This document shows, in pieces, positions 10,869 to 23,600 of a stretch of 64,000 bases of DNA. The stretch comes from Anaeramoeba flamelloides (taxonomy: Eukaryota; Metamonada; Anaeramoebidae): the NCBI GenBank assembly GCA_027625915.1, contig JANTQA010000051.1, positions 1,488,501 through 1,552,500 of the forward strand, read 5' to 3'. The notes under the pieces are model-generated. The model worked only from the letters and a program-made list of their open reading frames with translations, made no database searches and had not been told where the DNA came from. Numbering within the stretch: the first letter of the stretch is position 1; every line of letters starts with the position of its first letter. A program made the position numbers and the translations under genes.

Positions 10869-13800
10869 CCAAAACGCGTAAAAAATTTTGATTTAATAAA
10901 TGATTTGTGGATGTTGAGAAAAAGTAAAAATCGCTTTACAAAAAAAATAATTGGGAATTTTATGAACAAAAAAAAAATAAAACAAAATTGAAGCAAAAAT
11001 GAAAGTTAAAGACATTGTATTTTCGAAGAATGTTTTTTTTTCGAGTTTCGTTGTTCGAAAAATTGCAAAATTTGACAACTTTTTTTTGAGAAAAAGTGTT
11101 AATGTCAGAAGATAAAAAGTAAAAGTCAAAGAGAATTTGTTGTGTCCAATTCTTTGAGTACCTTTGCTTTTCTGACATTTTGTTTCTTTCTTAAAATCAT
11201 GAAATATTAACTCAAACTTCACAAAGCAAGATAATGATTCTGATATTTGATATTTTTGGTTGTATTATAGTTAAAAATTAATCTCTTATGTTAAGAGAAT
11301 TTAAACCCGAGTTTGTTACTTTGTGGTACTTTTTGACAAAGCTCATTGAGTCGGTGGCTTTTGAGTATGGATGTGCTAAAATTTCAACTATTAACTTTTT
11401 TAGATTTAGAAATACAGAATTCTGTTTCCAATTATTTGTTCAAGACTTGGGCCAATACACAGGAAAGCACCAAATAAATTGAAGAAATCACAAATTAAAA
11501 TTTATTTTGTGGAAAACTCTTTTGATCCAAAAAAGGTATGTTCAAGAGAAAATATTTTCGTCATTTTTCAAACACAATCAATATATTTCGAAAAATTCTT
11601 TGTCATTCTCTCATTTCTAGAAAACACCAATAATTATCTCACAATCTCAATAAGTTCCTTAAGATCAAACACCTATCACATTTTCATTCAAGAAAGTGAA
11701 TAAAAATGGAAATGGAAAAAAAATTCTAAAATTCAAAAATGACACTTAATAAAGACAATCTCAACCTGTTAGCTAATACTCATCTTTCAACCAAAAAGCA
11801 AAAGTGATAAAAAACCACTTTCTCAGAAAACACTATTTTAGAAATTAAGAAAATTGTTTGAATTGAAGATCAATTCCAGTTTAAATGAAAAAACTTGGTA
11901 TTTTGTTTAATTTCTTAACCGTTATCACTGACAAAAATACTATAATGTAAAAGTTGTATGATGGTATTCTCCGTTTAATTTTTCTAAACAATATTAATTA
12001 TTTCGAAAAGCAAAATGTCAAGTTTGATAGAAGAAATCACAGAGTAAAATATCTCTTGTTGATAACACCTAAATTGTGTTCAAAATAAAACCTGTACTTT
12101 TTTATGCTTCTTTTTCCTAACCAATATTTAATTTGGGACTCAGTCAGAATAACTAAGTTCAAATCCCTTTTGGTAGAAAACCAATTGATATTTGTTCAAA
12201 ATTTGGACTATTAATTGTATTTTTGTGCAAATTTAGTTCAGATTTTATTGTTTTTTTTTAAAATTGGTGTCTATCTTTTGTGTGAAAAATGTATCCTTTG
12301 ATCTTTTATTTTACAACTCTCTTTTTTTAATGAGACAACTTTAAGAAACCAATATCTTATTTACTAATTGTGTACTGGCATTTGAAGGTTAAATGGGAAA
12401 AAATTTTCACTTCCTTTTGCATATTTTTCTTTTATAAATTGAGTTCTCAAAGAAGTATGTTGGATTTTGTGGTTCTACTTATATTTGAAAAAAAAATATG
12501 AAAATGATCTGAAAATTTTTCCCATTTAGAATTCAAACATCAGTAATGTTGTTTTTTTTTTTAATCATTTAATGTGTAGGCCTCTAGAAAATGAAATTCT
12601 GACTTTTCGCTTGAAACATTGGTTTTGCCTAGTCTATCTATACTATTTGTCCAAAAGGAGTTTTTTCTTAATTTAGATCTTATTTCATTAAAATTATTTG
12701 TTTTTTTGGAAAGATTTGATTTTTGTACCCAGTGAAATGCTTTCAGAAACATTTTAATAATTCCAATCTTCAATATTTTTTTGCCAGTAAAATAATCAAT
12801 AAAATTTAGAAATCATTCTTTATTTATTTATTTATTATTTGAATCTATTTTTTTCAAAATTCAATCTAGAATTAAGTTTTAAGATTAATACATTTTTTTA
12901 AAAACTTGAAATTAAATCATACAATTTCAAATAACATAAAAAAAATATATACGTAAATATTTGGAATTTAACTTCGAATAAGGACCCCTTTCAAATTTAG
13001 GATAAACAACCTTTACAAAATATTAAAATATAAGCCACTAAAAATTTGTGAACAAACGAATTTAGATAAAAAATATTAACCTAATAACAGATAAATTGGA
13101 ATAACTATTGAATTTTTTCTTGTTTTTTATTATGTTTTTAAAAGTGAAAAAATCAGCCACATTTTTCCTTTCAAAATTTTTTATCGTTTTAAGTAAAAAT
13201 AATTTTGTAATGCTCAAGTCCCCAGAATAAAATTAGTTCACCATCGATTTATTTGGTATTTATTAATATCTTATTACTACCCAAGACCATAAATTTTAAA
13301 TATTTTTTATTGTTTTTATTTGATAATTTTTTGTAATTGTATTTTTTTCATTTTTAAATCAACAAAATTTATCTTTATTAAAAATTAATTTTTTAGTATC
13401 CCTTATCAAATTATATTAATGACTCAAATATATAAATATTGCTATTTGAATAAATCTGAGACAATAAGTCCAATAAATTCTTGATAAAGTGATACATGCA
13501 GCACTGAAAATTGTAAAATAAAAAGATCAAACTTTTCATATAGCTTTCCAAAGTAAAAACCAAAAATTAAAATAAATCATCCAAGTCCCAACTCTAAAAG
13601 GGAAATTAAGAACTTGAGCTGGTTTTAAGAGTATAAAATTTGAAATTTTACAGAATTTAAAAAATTTAATTTTGTGGAAAGCTATATGAAAATTTTGTTA
13701 ATTTATTTTGGAAAAAATCACACAGCAGAAAGAAAAACCCCTAACTAGTTTTTGAAGCAACGTGTCAAATTATGTGAGTTATTTGTTTCTTGAAGCAGTG

Positions 13801-13888
13801 ATTATCATTAAGGGAAATTAAAAACACAAACAATGGAATAAATAAAAATTTAAAGAATTCAATAATGCTCTAAATTAGTAGAGTATTA

Positions 13889-14070
13889 TTTCAGGGACTA
13901 ATCTAAATTAAATTTTTTACCTAAATTTAATAGAGATTTAGAAATTTTTTGCCAATTAATTAGATTTGAAAACCCATGTTTATTTTCAATATTAAACAAA
14001 TTTCTAGTTAAGGAATCCTTATTTTGATATTGATCAAAAAAAAAATAATAGAGACTAACCCCTTTAGTTT
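13889..14070. mobile_element. Short inverted-repeat element, copy 1
   Basis: Co-linear with 15235-15416. Shared segments include AATTAATTAGATTTGAAA, TTTATTTTCAA.ATTAAACA and AATAATAGA.ACTA near the right end. The ends are weakly inverted: GGGACTAATCT on the left, AGACTAACCCC on the right. More diverged than copy 2 at its ends. Confidence 0.65.
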
Positions 14071-15234
14071 TTTTTTTCGAGAATTAACCATCATAAACAT
14101 CCCATGAAAATTAATATTGTTTGTAATTTTTGTTTTGGGTTAGCTTTCAAAAGAGAAAAAAAACAAGTGCTTTTATTTGTGCGAGGATGGAAAAATTATC
14201 CAATGTATTTTTCTTGATGGGCAATATTTTAATATAGTCAAAAATATATTCGATGATTTTGAAAATCAAATCATTCAGATCATGTTATTGTATACTTGGG
14301 ATTAACTCACTACAGTTAATAAAAAAAAATAAAATTTTACAATTAAAAAACAATTAATATTTATTTTTTTTATTTTTAATCTTTATTAGCAATAATTTCA
14401 AATTTTACAAGATTCTTTTGAAATTCTCTAGACCAACTAAACCAAAATCGAAACTATCAAGATTAAAATAAATTTTCAAAGTTATCCCCCCCTCCCCCCC
14501 AACTTCTTCCCACCAAAAATAGTTAATTTAGATTAATAAAAACACCCTTAGAATCCCAATTTTGAAAAAAAAATTGATAATCAGTTAGTAAAAATCAAGA
14601 GAAAAGTCCCATATTATACAATTCATTTTTAAACCCTTTTTAGAAAATTCATGTCTTTCCAAACAACTCATTTGTTATCAGAAATAAAAAATTCATAAAA
14701 ACTGAAAAATTAAACAAATTCAATTCCTAATTTAAAATTTCCTAAAAATATCAACAAGTTTACCTTAACAATTTATTTCACCTTTGGTATACTATTGAAT
14801 ATCAAAGTATATACTGTATTTGAAATAGAAGAAAGAAAAATCACTGTTTTGTTTGAAACATAGCCTTTTTTACACGACTTTCATTTAAAAAAAATAAATA
14901 ATAATTTTTCTTTCAAGATCCCAAAAATATTACTCTCATTATTAGTGAAAAAATCCAAGATCTTGGAAAAAATTAATGAGAGGTGACACTCATAACTAAT
15001 ACAGTTTTTCTTATTTTTAGTTTCAAATTAAAAAAAATAATTTTTTTCTGAAAAGAATCAAAAATAAAGTTATCCAACTTTTAGTAACTCAAGATTAACA
15101 TGATCAAATGATCTTGTTATGATCTTGTTTTTTTTCCAATATTAATTCAATATTTGGATAAATATTGGAGAACCTGAAATCAAAATTTTTTCATCTTTAT
15201 CGGAAAAATACAGTAAACTTGTGATTCTCTTCTG

Positions 15235-15416
15235 TTAAGGGAATACTCTCTATTAAATTTTTTTATGTATAAAATAATAGAGATTGAGAAAATTTTTTGC
15301 TAATTAATTAGATTTGAAAGACCTGTTTATTTTCAAGATTAAACATATATTTAGATAAGGAAAACTTATTCATCAATAGGTCAAAAAAAAAAAAATAATA
15401 GATACTAGTCCCTTAA
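15235..15416. mobile_element. Short inverted-repeat element, copy 2, flanked by TTAA
   Basis: About 180 bp with mirrored ends TTAAGGGAATACTCTCTATT and AATAGATACTAGTCCCTTAA. TTAA borders both sides, the target used by piggyBac elements, but the inner termini start GGG rather than the usual CCC, so the assignment is open. Non-coding. Confidence 0.7.
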
Positions 15417-15648
15417 GTTAACAAATTCAAAATGTTATATAATAAAAAGATTCATCGTCTATCCTTTGAAATTGAAGTGGAAACAAATGCTCGGGTTAGG
15501 TTTGATTAAACAGAAAACCAACAGAAAAACATTTCAAATATTGAAATTTTTGCTAGAATTGAAATAACAATGAAATTTTGAAAACACTTGGATTGTTTCT
15601 ATTTTCATTTTTTTTATTTTTTATTGTTTTTGTTAGGATCTTTGTGTA

Positions 15649-18600
15649 ATGGAAGAAAAGGAAATTGAACTTTTTTCACTTTACGACGACCAAGATTATA
15701 AAAACACATCAACAGAATCGAGGCTCAAGCCACCAATTTATAATTTGAATTCCAAACTTAACAGCCCTTTTTTACAGATCGAAGAATTTTATACTCTTTC
15801 ACATTATGGTTCTGTTGAAACAGAGAACATAGAAAGGTTGGAGATAAAGTATTTAACCGTTGAAGACATTCCAGTTTCAAAACCAGGATATATTGATTTA
15901 GAAAAATATTGCAACCCAGATTTGGTTCAGAAAATGTGGGAAATTAAAAACCAACTTGGTGGTCATAATCGAAAGAATTTAATCAAGGCGCGTACGTCAA
16001 TTAACCCCTTTGAAAAAATTGGAAAAGCAATTTTCCAAAACCGCGCCGCTTTAAAGTTAGCAAATCTTGATTATTTGTTATATTTAATTAAAAAGGATCG
16101 GAAATGTGTATTTGCGGATATTTGTGGCGGCCCAGGCGGCTTCACAGAATACATTTATTGGAGAAAAAAAGGCAATGCCCATGGCTTTGGAATTACTTTG
16201 AAATGCGGCGACAACGATTGGAAACTTGAGTCATTTAGAAACGATGCTCCACATGATAATTTCATCAAATTATACGGAAAAGACCAAACGGGAGATCTTA
16301 CTAAAAACGAAAATATGAAAGACTTTGCTAAAAATGTTCGAGAACAAACAAACGATATGGGTGTTGATATTGTTGTTGCAGACGGGGTTTGTTATTTTTT
16401 CATTTTTTTCTTTTTCTTTTTCTTTTTCTTTTTCTGTTTATTTCTTAAAAATCCTTCAAGATTTGAAAATAACAAGACCACAAAATATAAATCCGCTTTT
16501 TTTTTTCATTACATAAAACACTCACTATAATCTGAAAACTTGAGACTAACAGAGAATTTTTCAAATGTATTACTCGTTAAATAAACCTAATGAATTTTAC
16601 CAAATGAAGACGACAAGAAATTGGGCTTTATTTTAAATTTATTATTAATTACAATCCCAACATTATTCCCACAAAGTATTCACCTTGCTTTTATTTTAAC
16701 TTTTTATGACAACCCACTCTGACACTTGACAACATTTATTATGCAAGTACCAGTATTAACAAGTTAACTAAAGAATTCATTTTCACCACTCTCTAACTCA
16801 CAAGAATTTTGAAAAATTATCAAAGATTGTGATAATGAATCGAACTCGATCAAAATTTTGGATTCAATTTTCCTCTGTTTGGAAATAATTTGTTATTTTT
16901 ATCAAGAAAGGAATGGTTGTGTGAGTTTCTTCTCTTTAAAGTTCTGATCATTAAAGTATGGAAAGTTTTTTTTATAAGCTCCAAACGTTGTTCTGCAATT
17001 TTCAATTTTGAGTGTTTCTTCATTTGGTAATAATTCCTCTCATCTTTGAAATATTTCAAAACTAAATCAATATTTAAAGAGGCGTTCTGTTATAGTTATT
17101 GTTTATATGAGCTTTGGAGATTCCTTTTAACCCCCTCTTTGAACTTTTTAGCTTCTTTACATTCAATTTTTAAAATTTATTTGTCAAAAATAACTTTTGA
17201 TTTTAAAAAATAAATTTTAAAAATTGAATTAGAGTCCAATAAAAGACTCAAAATGATTTCTACTGAGATGAAATTAACTTAGTATATAAAAAAAGAATTA
17301 TTTCAGATATCTAAGAAGAAAAATTATTGGATTTTTTTTGAGATTGGCAAATAGGATTATTTTTACAATAAAACCCCTTTAATTAATATTTTGAATAACT
17401 GATAGTCCTGACATTTTTATTGTTATAATACTAAAAGTATTTGGGATAATAAAATCAAATATAAAATTTTATAAAAATTGGTTCATTATTAAAGAATTTC
17501 CATAAAAATCGAGGCCAGTCCAATGTACTACAAGGAAAAAATAAATTCTGAAAATTAAAGTTCGCCAAAACTACATATTGAATTTCAGTTATACATCTTT
17601 AATAAATTATTTTTTCAAAGTTATGATAATTTCATGTCATTAAGAAAAGATATCTATTAAACTAATTAAGTTTCGAATACCCCCTTTTCCAAAATTACTG
17701 ACTTTTGAAAAAAACACTTATTTTTGGGGTATTTTTTTTTTTTTTGAAATTAGGTACAATGAATGAACTTTAGATTGAACATTAATGAAGAGAAAATAAT
17801 AAATGTTAAAGCAATTTGTAGAAGAAAAAAACAGGGAATATATATACATTAAAACTCAAAAATGAAAAAAAATATTCCAAAAATAAAAAATATTCCAAAA
17901 ACAGATTAAAAATCAGATTTTCAATTCAATTTCCAATATCTTTTGATTGAAATATTTGATTTTATTTTAAAATTGATAAAATATGATTCTTTTCGGACTA
18001 TTCAAAAAACATGTTAAAATAATCTCTCCACAATAAGTCAAATAAAATTTTAAATAAATTTCTAAAAATTTAATAAATATAATCTACTTTACCAAAAGCG
18101 GGGATATTAATTTTAAAATATCTTAAACTTAATTCTAATAAAACTATTTAAATTTCTCAAATTGTTATTTATCACAAATAGATTCTTAATAATAATTTAA
18201 TTTGTTTGTTAGTAGACTTATTACCTAAAATTAAAAGATATGAAATATCTGATCTCAATTTGATCTGATATTTTTTAGGGGTGAAAATTTGCGATTATTT
18301 TTTTCGGTTTTTGATACCCAAAATATTTTTCCTAAGAGGCCTAATCTCGACAAAACTTCCAATAGAATGGAAAGCTTTTACGTGTATTTTACTGTTTAAA
18401 AAATCGTTAGTGTCCTTACCATATTGCCCGTTTTTTATTGAAATTGTCAGTGTACTTTGTTTTCACCAAAAAAAAGTACAATTTTTTTTTTTCATTTTTT
18501 GGAAATATTTTGATGAATATATTTTGAAATAAATACACGTGTTATTGATTCAATCATTATTAATATTTAACTTAATTTAGTATTGTCAATTAAGGAATCA

Positions 18601-20659
18601 TTTACTAACAAAGAGTATTTTTTATGGAATGTATAAAAAAAAATGCACACTTTTTTGGAAATATCTTGTACATTTATATTACCACCAAACCATTACAAAA
18701 AAAATAAGAATTTTTTTTTATTATCATAATTTTTTTTTTTTTTTTTTTTTTGATTGAAAAGATTCAATAAAAAATAACAAATAATGAAAATTTAAAATTT
18801 TTTGTTTATCTTGATGAATTCATAAATTTTTATGATTTGATTATTATTATTAAAGAAGTGTAAATTACACTCTAAATACCCTTTTACTTAAAATTCTCCA
18901 AAGAGAATTTTAAGCGTAAAATCATAGATTTAACAATTATTCAAGAGAAAAACATACCAAAATATTTTTTATGTTTAAAAAGCAAAAGTAAAAAATTGAA
19001 AAGAAGAAAGGAAAAAAGAAAAAGAAAAAAAAAAAAAAGAAATTTAAAAAGGGTTTATAAGAAGCAATTGGTAAAAAATCAAAAAAAAAAAAAATACAAT
19101 GCTATCTTTAAATAATAACGCCCACAATCACGGTAACGATACGTTTGGTTAATTTAATTTAATTTGTTAGTTGTTCATGAACACTCATTTGGGGATCGTT
19201 GTTTAATTGTTGTAATTTGTCTTTTCTTTTTGATCTGATTTACTTTAAACCTTTGATCATTTTTTGCCTTTACTTTTTTGTTTTTATTTTCAAGTTACTC
19301 ATACTTTCGTATTTCGGTGTCTCACAGTATTAGCAAGTAACCACTTGATCTTTTTCCTTTGTAACTCTTCTTCCCAATATAAATGAGATTCACCGAGTGA
19401 AAAAATGGAAAAAAATAAATTTTTATGATTTTAAGAAAATTATTCCCTTATCAAGTTTAAAACAAATCAAAATTCAAAATCAATAAGCAGATTAAGAATA
19501 CTATTTTGTAACGAATTATTGAAACTTCCCATCTTTTCACAAAATTCTTTAATAAATTCAAAACTAATCACAAAAAACTTTTTTCATAAACAAAATTTAG
19601 TAAAAAAAAGTAATACTAACACAATTAAAACTATTAATACACATACTAAACCAATCATCACTTTTATTACATTACCCCCATCATTTATTTATCTGTTATT
19701 AATATCAAATATAGGGATTTTCAGTTGAAGATAACCCTAATCTTCAAGAAATATATCTCCAACAATTAATTTTATGTCAATTTCTTACAATGTTTACAGT
19801 ACTAAACAAGGGGGGCTCGTTTGTTTGCAAGGTGTTTGATCTTTTGCACCCATTTACTGTTGGGTTACTATATATTTTGTCTGCAAATTTTGAAAAATTT
19901 TCAATCGTAAAACCTTATTCAAGTAGACCAGCAAATTCAGAAAAATATATTGTTTGCCAAGGACTCGTTGAAAGATTCCCACAAGATGTTTTAGATTATT
20001 TATTTAAAATCAATGATAGAATGAATTCTAGTGATTTAAAAAATAACAATTTACACTTACAAGCATTGATTGATGAATCTAATTTCCAAAATAATGGATT
20101 TCTTAGATTCATACAAAATACAAATATTAGGTAAAGAATTCCTTTTTAGTTATTTTTTTATTATTTTCTTTGGCTTGTTTTATAATTTTATTTAATCTTT
20201 ATATTTATTTTGTTTTGTTTTATTTTTTTTTTTTTGGTTTGGTTCGCTTTCGGTTGATCTGGCTTGGTTTGGTTTGGTTTGGTTTGATTTGATTTGATTT
20301 GGTTTGGTTTGATAAAAAGGCTGGTAGAAAGACAAATCGGATTTTTAGCAAATTTCGTACAAGCTTTAAAAAATTCATCAATTCAGAAGCATTATGATCA
20401 AGTCCTTATGAAAGAAATTTGTTTAACTAGATGGAATATTCCTTTTGAAATTCCTAATTCAAGGAAAATTCAACAAAATTTGTTGACAAATAGCACAGAA
20501 AATAATAATAAGGAGACTGAACTCAAAAAAAGAAGAGTTGTTAGACGCAGGAGTTCAAGCAATATACAAAGATCCAATAATCAGGGAATATTGGGAATGG
20601 ATAATGATCAACTTTTACAATCAGTGCAACAATATCTTCAAAAACATAAGAAAAACTAA
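15649..20659 (+). CDS. CMTR1: Cap-specific mRNA (nucleoside-2'-O-)-methyltransferase 1
   Basis: Exons 15649-16386, 19715-20130 and 20320-20659 encode 497 residues. The enzyme methylates the ribose 2'-OH of the first transcribed nucleotide (cap 1) in the nucleus, using S-adenosylmethionine. The SAM loop is ADICGGPGGF (156-165). Catalytic Lys-Asp-Lys-Glu candidates are Lys136 (NRAALKLANLD), Asp245 (VVADG), Lys285 (VCKVFD) and the Glu of RPANSEKY. ADGGFSVE is rebuilt exactly across intron 1. Unlike animal CMTR1 there is no G-patch, WW or inactive guanylyltransferase domain; the protein ends soon after ICLTRWNIP with a basic tail. Intron 1 is 3.3 kb with donor GTTTGT; intron 2 is 189 nt. A strong acceptor-like TTAG at 15636, in an open frame with the ATG, suggests a 5' intron and perhaps an unseen N-terminal exon. 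Confidence 0.93.
16387..19714 (+). other. 3.3-kb intron 1 of CMTR1
   Basis: Donor GTTTGTTATT directly after VVADG; acceptor AATATAG before GFSVE. It contains a dispersed repeat at 18841-18950, a hairpin made by ATTCAATTTTTAAAATTTAT (17161) and its complement (17208-17227), and a T-run at 18729-18751. Minus-strand stretches at about 17160-16845, 18475-18280 and 19400-19100 are open or nearly open and less AT-rich. They do not join into a gene I can name, and the first has two in-frame TAA codons. Confidence 0.75.
18841..18950 (+). repeat. Dispersed repeat, copy 1 (GAAGTGTAAATTACACTC family)
   Basis: Starts TATTAAAGAAGTGTAAATTA and continues with CACTCTAAATACCC and TTTTACTTAAAATTC. Related to 43011-43120 and, inverted, 49140-49232. 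This copy also contains a perfect 12-bp hairpin, CTTAAAATTCTC / GAGAATTTTAAG (18887-18914). Confidence 0.6.
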
Positions 20660-23600
20660 TCTATATTTTTATTTACAAACAATGATTATTTTTATAAATA
20701 TTTACTGCTTTTATTTTTTTCATTTTATAGAAATAAATAAATTCTACATAAAATTAAACACATTTTTTTTTAACAATGGAATGCTTGTAAACTTTTTAAT
20801 AATTCATCAATATATTTTTCGTTAAAATTTATCCCATAAAAATATCGTTTCTAAGTGAAAAGATTTTATTATTAAAAATGATTTAATTATTTTTTTAACT
20901 TTTTAAGTAAACTCTTTTTCAAATAAAAGACCATAGAAAATTTCAAGAAATATTCATAATTCAATCAAATTAATTGAAGTATCATTCTAAAATAGAAGAA
21001 ACTCTTTAAAACAACAAAAAACACTCAACTGAATATTTAAAACTCATTAAAACAAAAGAATAAAAATTAAAATTTAAATATTTTAAAAATTAATGTGTTA
21101 CGTAGTATTTTGAATTGAGAAATCTCGTTTTGTAAATTGTTGGGGAAAAAAAATCTAAAATCAATAAAAACTAATGAATAACTTGAATTGGGAAAAACTT
21201 CTTAGTATTTAATTGAAAACTCTTTACACATCAAATTGTTATTCTTAAAAGTTTCATTTTCAATATAAAGCCGCAATTCTACTGGTTATTTGATTAATTT
21301 TTTTTTTTCTTTACAGTCAGTTTCACTTTTAAGGCACAAACTTTCAACGAAATTTAAGGCACAAAAAAAATCTCAAATTAAGGCACAAAATTCAAAGTCT
21401 AGTAAAAATAAATTGTAAAAAATGAAATTTCAAATTTTGTGCCTTAATTTGAGATTTTTTTGTACCTTAAATTTCGTTGAAAGTTTGTGCCTTAAAAGTG
21501 AAACTGACTGTATTGTTTTATTTCTTTGTTTCATTCATTAATCCAATAATTGGATTTCTTAATTCCAATATCAGCTTATTCGAAATCAAAATTAAACTGT
21601 TTCCATTTTTATACTGACGGATTATTTCCAAATTGGTTTCTTTTTATCTTTTTTTTTTTTTTTTTGATTTTCCATCTTTTCAATACCCGTAAATAAAAAA
21701 AACTAAAAAATGAATAATTAAAATGAAAATCAGCAATAACTAATTATCTTATTAATAATCAAATTTAATACTATTGATGATTTGGGAGGTGTACCATTTT
21801 ATTTGAAAAAGAGTTTAGATTCATTTTTATACATTAGGAGATTATAGGCAAACATACTTTTTTTCTAAAAATATCATTTTTTTATAGATTATTATTATTA
21901 TTTGAAAATAAAGTATATTGAACACTTCTTATTTCAAGATCAATTTTTTTTATACTTTTTCAAAAAAATTTTTCATAATAAATATTTATATTTAAACCCC
22001 CAATATTGTTAAAAACTTTTGAAGAAGGCAAATGAAACATTTTTAAAAAAAAATAATTTCTAATAGTTGATCAAACTTTTAATTGGAGATTTTTTTTTAA
22101 TAATTCTTCTTTTTTTTTTTAAATCTAATTACCATATTTCTTATTTCTAATTTGAAAATTGATAAATTTTCATCGAAATAACGTTTTATTAAAGTAAATA
22201 AAATTAATTATTATTTTAGATACGTTACAAAATAAAATCTTTATAATGTTGTTCATTCGTTAAAGCATAAAAAATCAAAATAACTTATTGGAAGAAAAAA
22301 AAAGTTTTTTTGATTCTTTTTGATAAAAATTTAATATTTAACAAAATATTTGAATAAATAATTTTGTTATGGTTAATTTTCTGATAGTTTTTTTTTATAA
22401 AAGTTTTTTCGAGCAACGTTTGTCCATTTTTAATGAATAAAAAAGATGTGTTTAAAGGGATTGAAGAGAGATTTGAAAAGTAAAAAATGTTTGAAAATTA
22501 AAAACTTTTTTCACATTTTTTCATATTTTACTTTTTTTTTTCCTCATTTTTATTTCGATATGTCATTTTTTTGTAATTTTTTTATTGAAAGTTCTATAAC
22601 CACAAAATAAAAACAGGGTTATTCTAATGTTATTGAAACACTGAAAAAGTTTTTGGATCTATTATGTTATATTTTATGTTTTTTCTTTGATCACTTTTTG
22701 AAGCTCAAAATAATACTTTTTTAGATATTTTAACTAAAGAATTTATTCTTCATTTTTTTCAAAAAATATATAAACTCCAATTCAAAATTTTTAACTTCAT
22801 AAAATTCATTTTTGAAAAAAAACAAAAAAATCTTTTTTAATAAATTCTAGTTGAAATACAAAATTATAACCATTTACTAATTGGAATGTTCACAATTATT
22901 TATAAAGCATAATACTCACAAAAAGAGAAATAAAAAATTATCAATACTAATAAATCAATATTATGGAAAAATTTTTGGAGATGGGTACAACTAAAAAAAA
23001 TATTTTGGTAAATTTTTAAAAATTATGTGAACAATTATTGATTGACAAATGGACATACACCATATACCGTTTTTATTTCAATTCTTCTATTTGGAACAAC
23101 TCAAATTTTACCACAAATATCACCCTTTTAAAAAAATTTAAGACGAATGTAATATCGTTCCGTAATTCAAAAAAATTAAATGCAAACAATAAAACATAAA
23201 AAATGAAAAAATTATATTCATATTTTACAAAAATTAAAAATTATTTCTAATTTGAATAAAATTGTTATATTTTGATTTCTTTAAATACTTCAACTAAGTA
23301 AAAATTTTGGAAAATCAGTTTATATTGATTAAATTTTCTTTATATTTCAATCAAAAATCCTCTAAAGTGTAACAATTCTACTTATTTTATTATCTATACT
23401 TTAAAGGTCAATTTAAAGAAATAAGTGAGATTTAAGAAATTTTTTGCCCAAGTTAGATAAAAAAAGTTAGTTGGAGTCAATTTATCAACGCTATATGATA
23501 TAAAATAAGAATTAAAGACAAATTAACTTCTCCACAATGTCTTGAACTCTTATTTATTTTATTATTCACTTTATACAAATTGTTTTTAATTTTTTTTTTT

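Larger units (their letters stand above)
10869..15648. other. Intergenic DNA with coding-like scraps and two MITE copies
   Basis: Several short frames lie here: 10893-11222 (-), 11288-11482 (+), 11479-11703 (+) and 12561-12773 (-). They are slightly less AT-rich than their surroundings but contain no motif I recognise, and some are open on both strands, so none is called. A C-tract (C7-T-C7) lies at 14486-14500. Repeats occur at 13889-14070 and 15235-15416. The last bases before 15649 look like an intron acceptor (T-rich run then TTAG at 15636), so a 5' exon of the next gene may lie near 15440-15497. Confidence 0.5.

Noticed and set aside
10893..11703. Overlapping small frames on both strands upstream of the PH-like gene
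   Set aside because: Several are open on opposite strands over the same bases, none has a recognisable domain, and splice logic does not chain them.
12561..12773. 70-codon minus-strand frame of fairly mixed composition
   Set aside because: Isolated, no motif, and the first in-frame ATG is internal; not enough to call a gene.
17040..17105. TAA read as glutamine (reassigned code)
   Set aside because: All eight genes end in TAA, with the conserved ones stopping at the expected place, and none has an internal in-frame TAA. The two TAA codons here more likely mark a dead or non-coding stretch.
18281..18532. 83-codon plus-strand frame inside CMTR1 intron 1
   Set aside because: Starts at a non-ATG codon, is hydrophobic low complexity, and the opposite strand is equally open.
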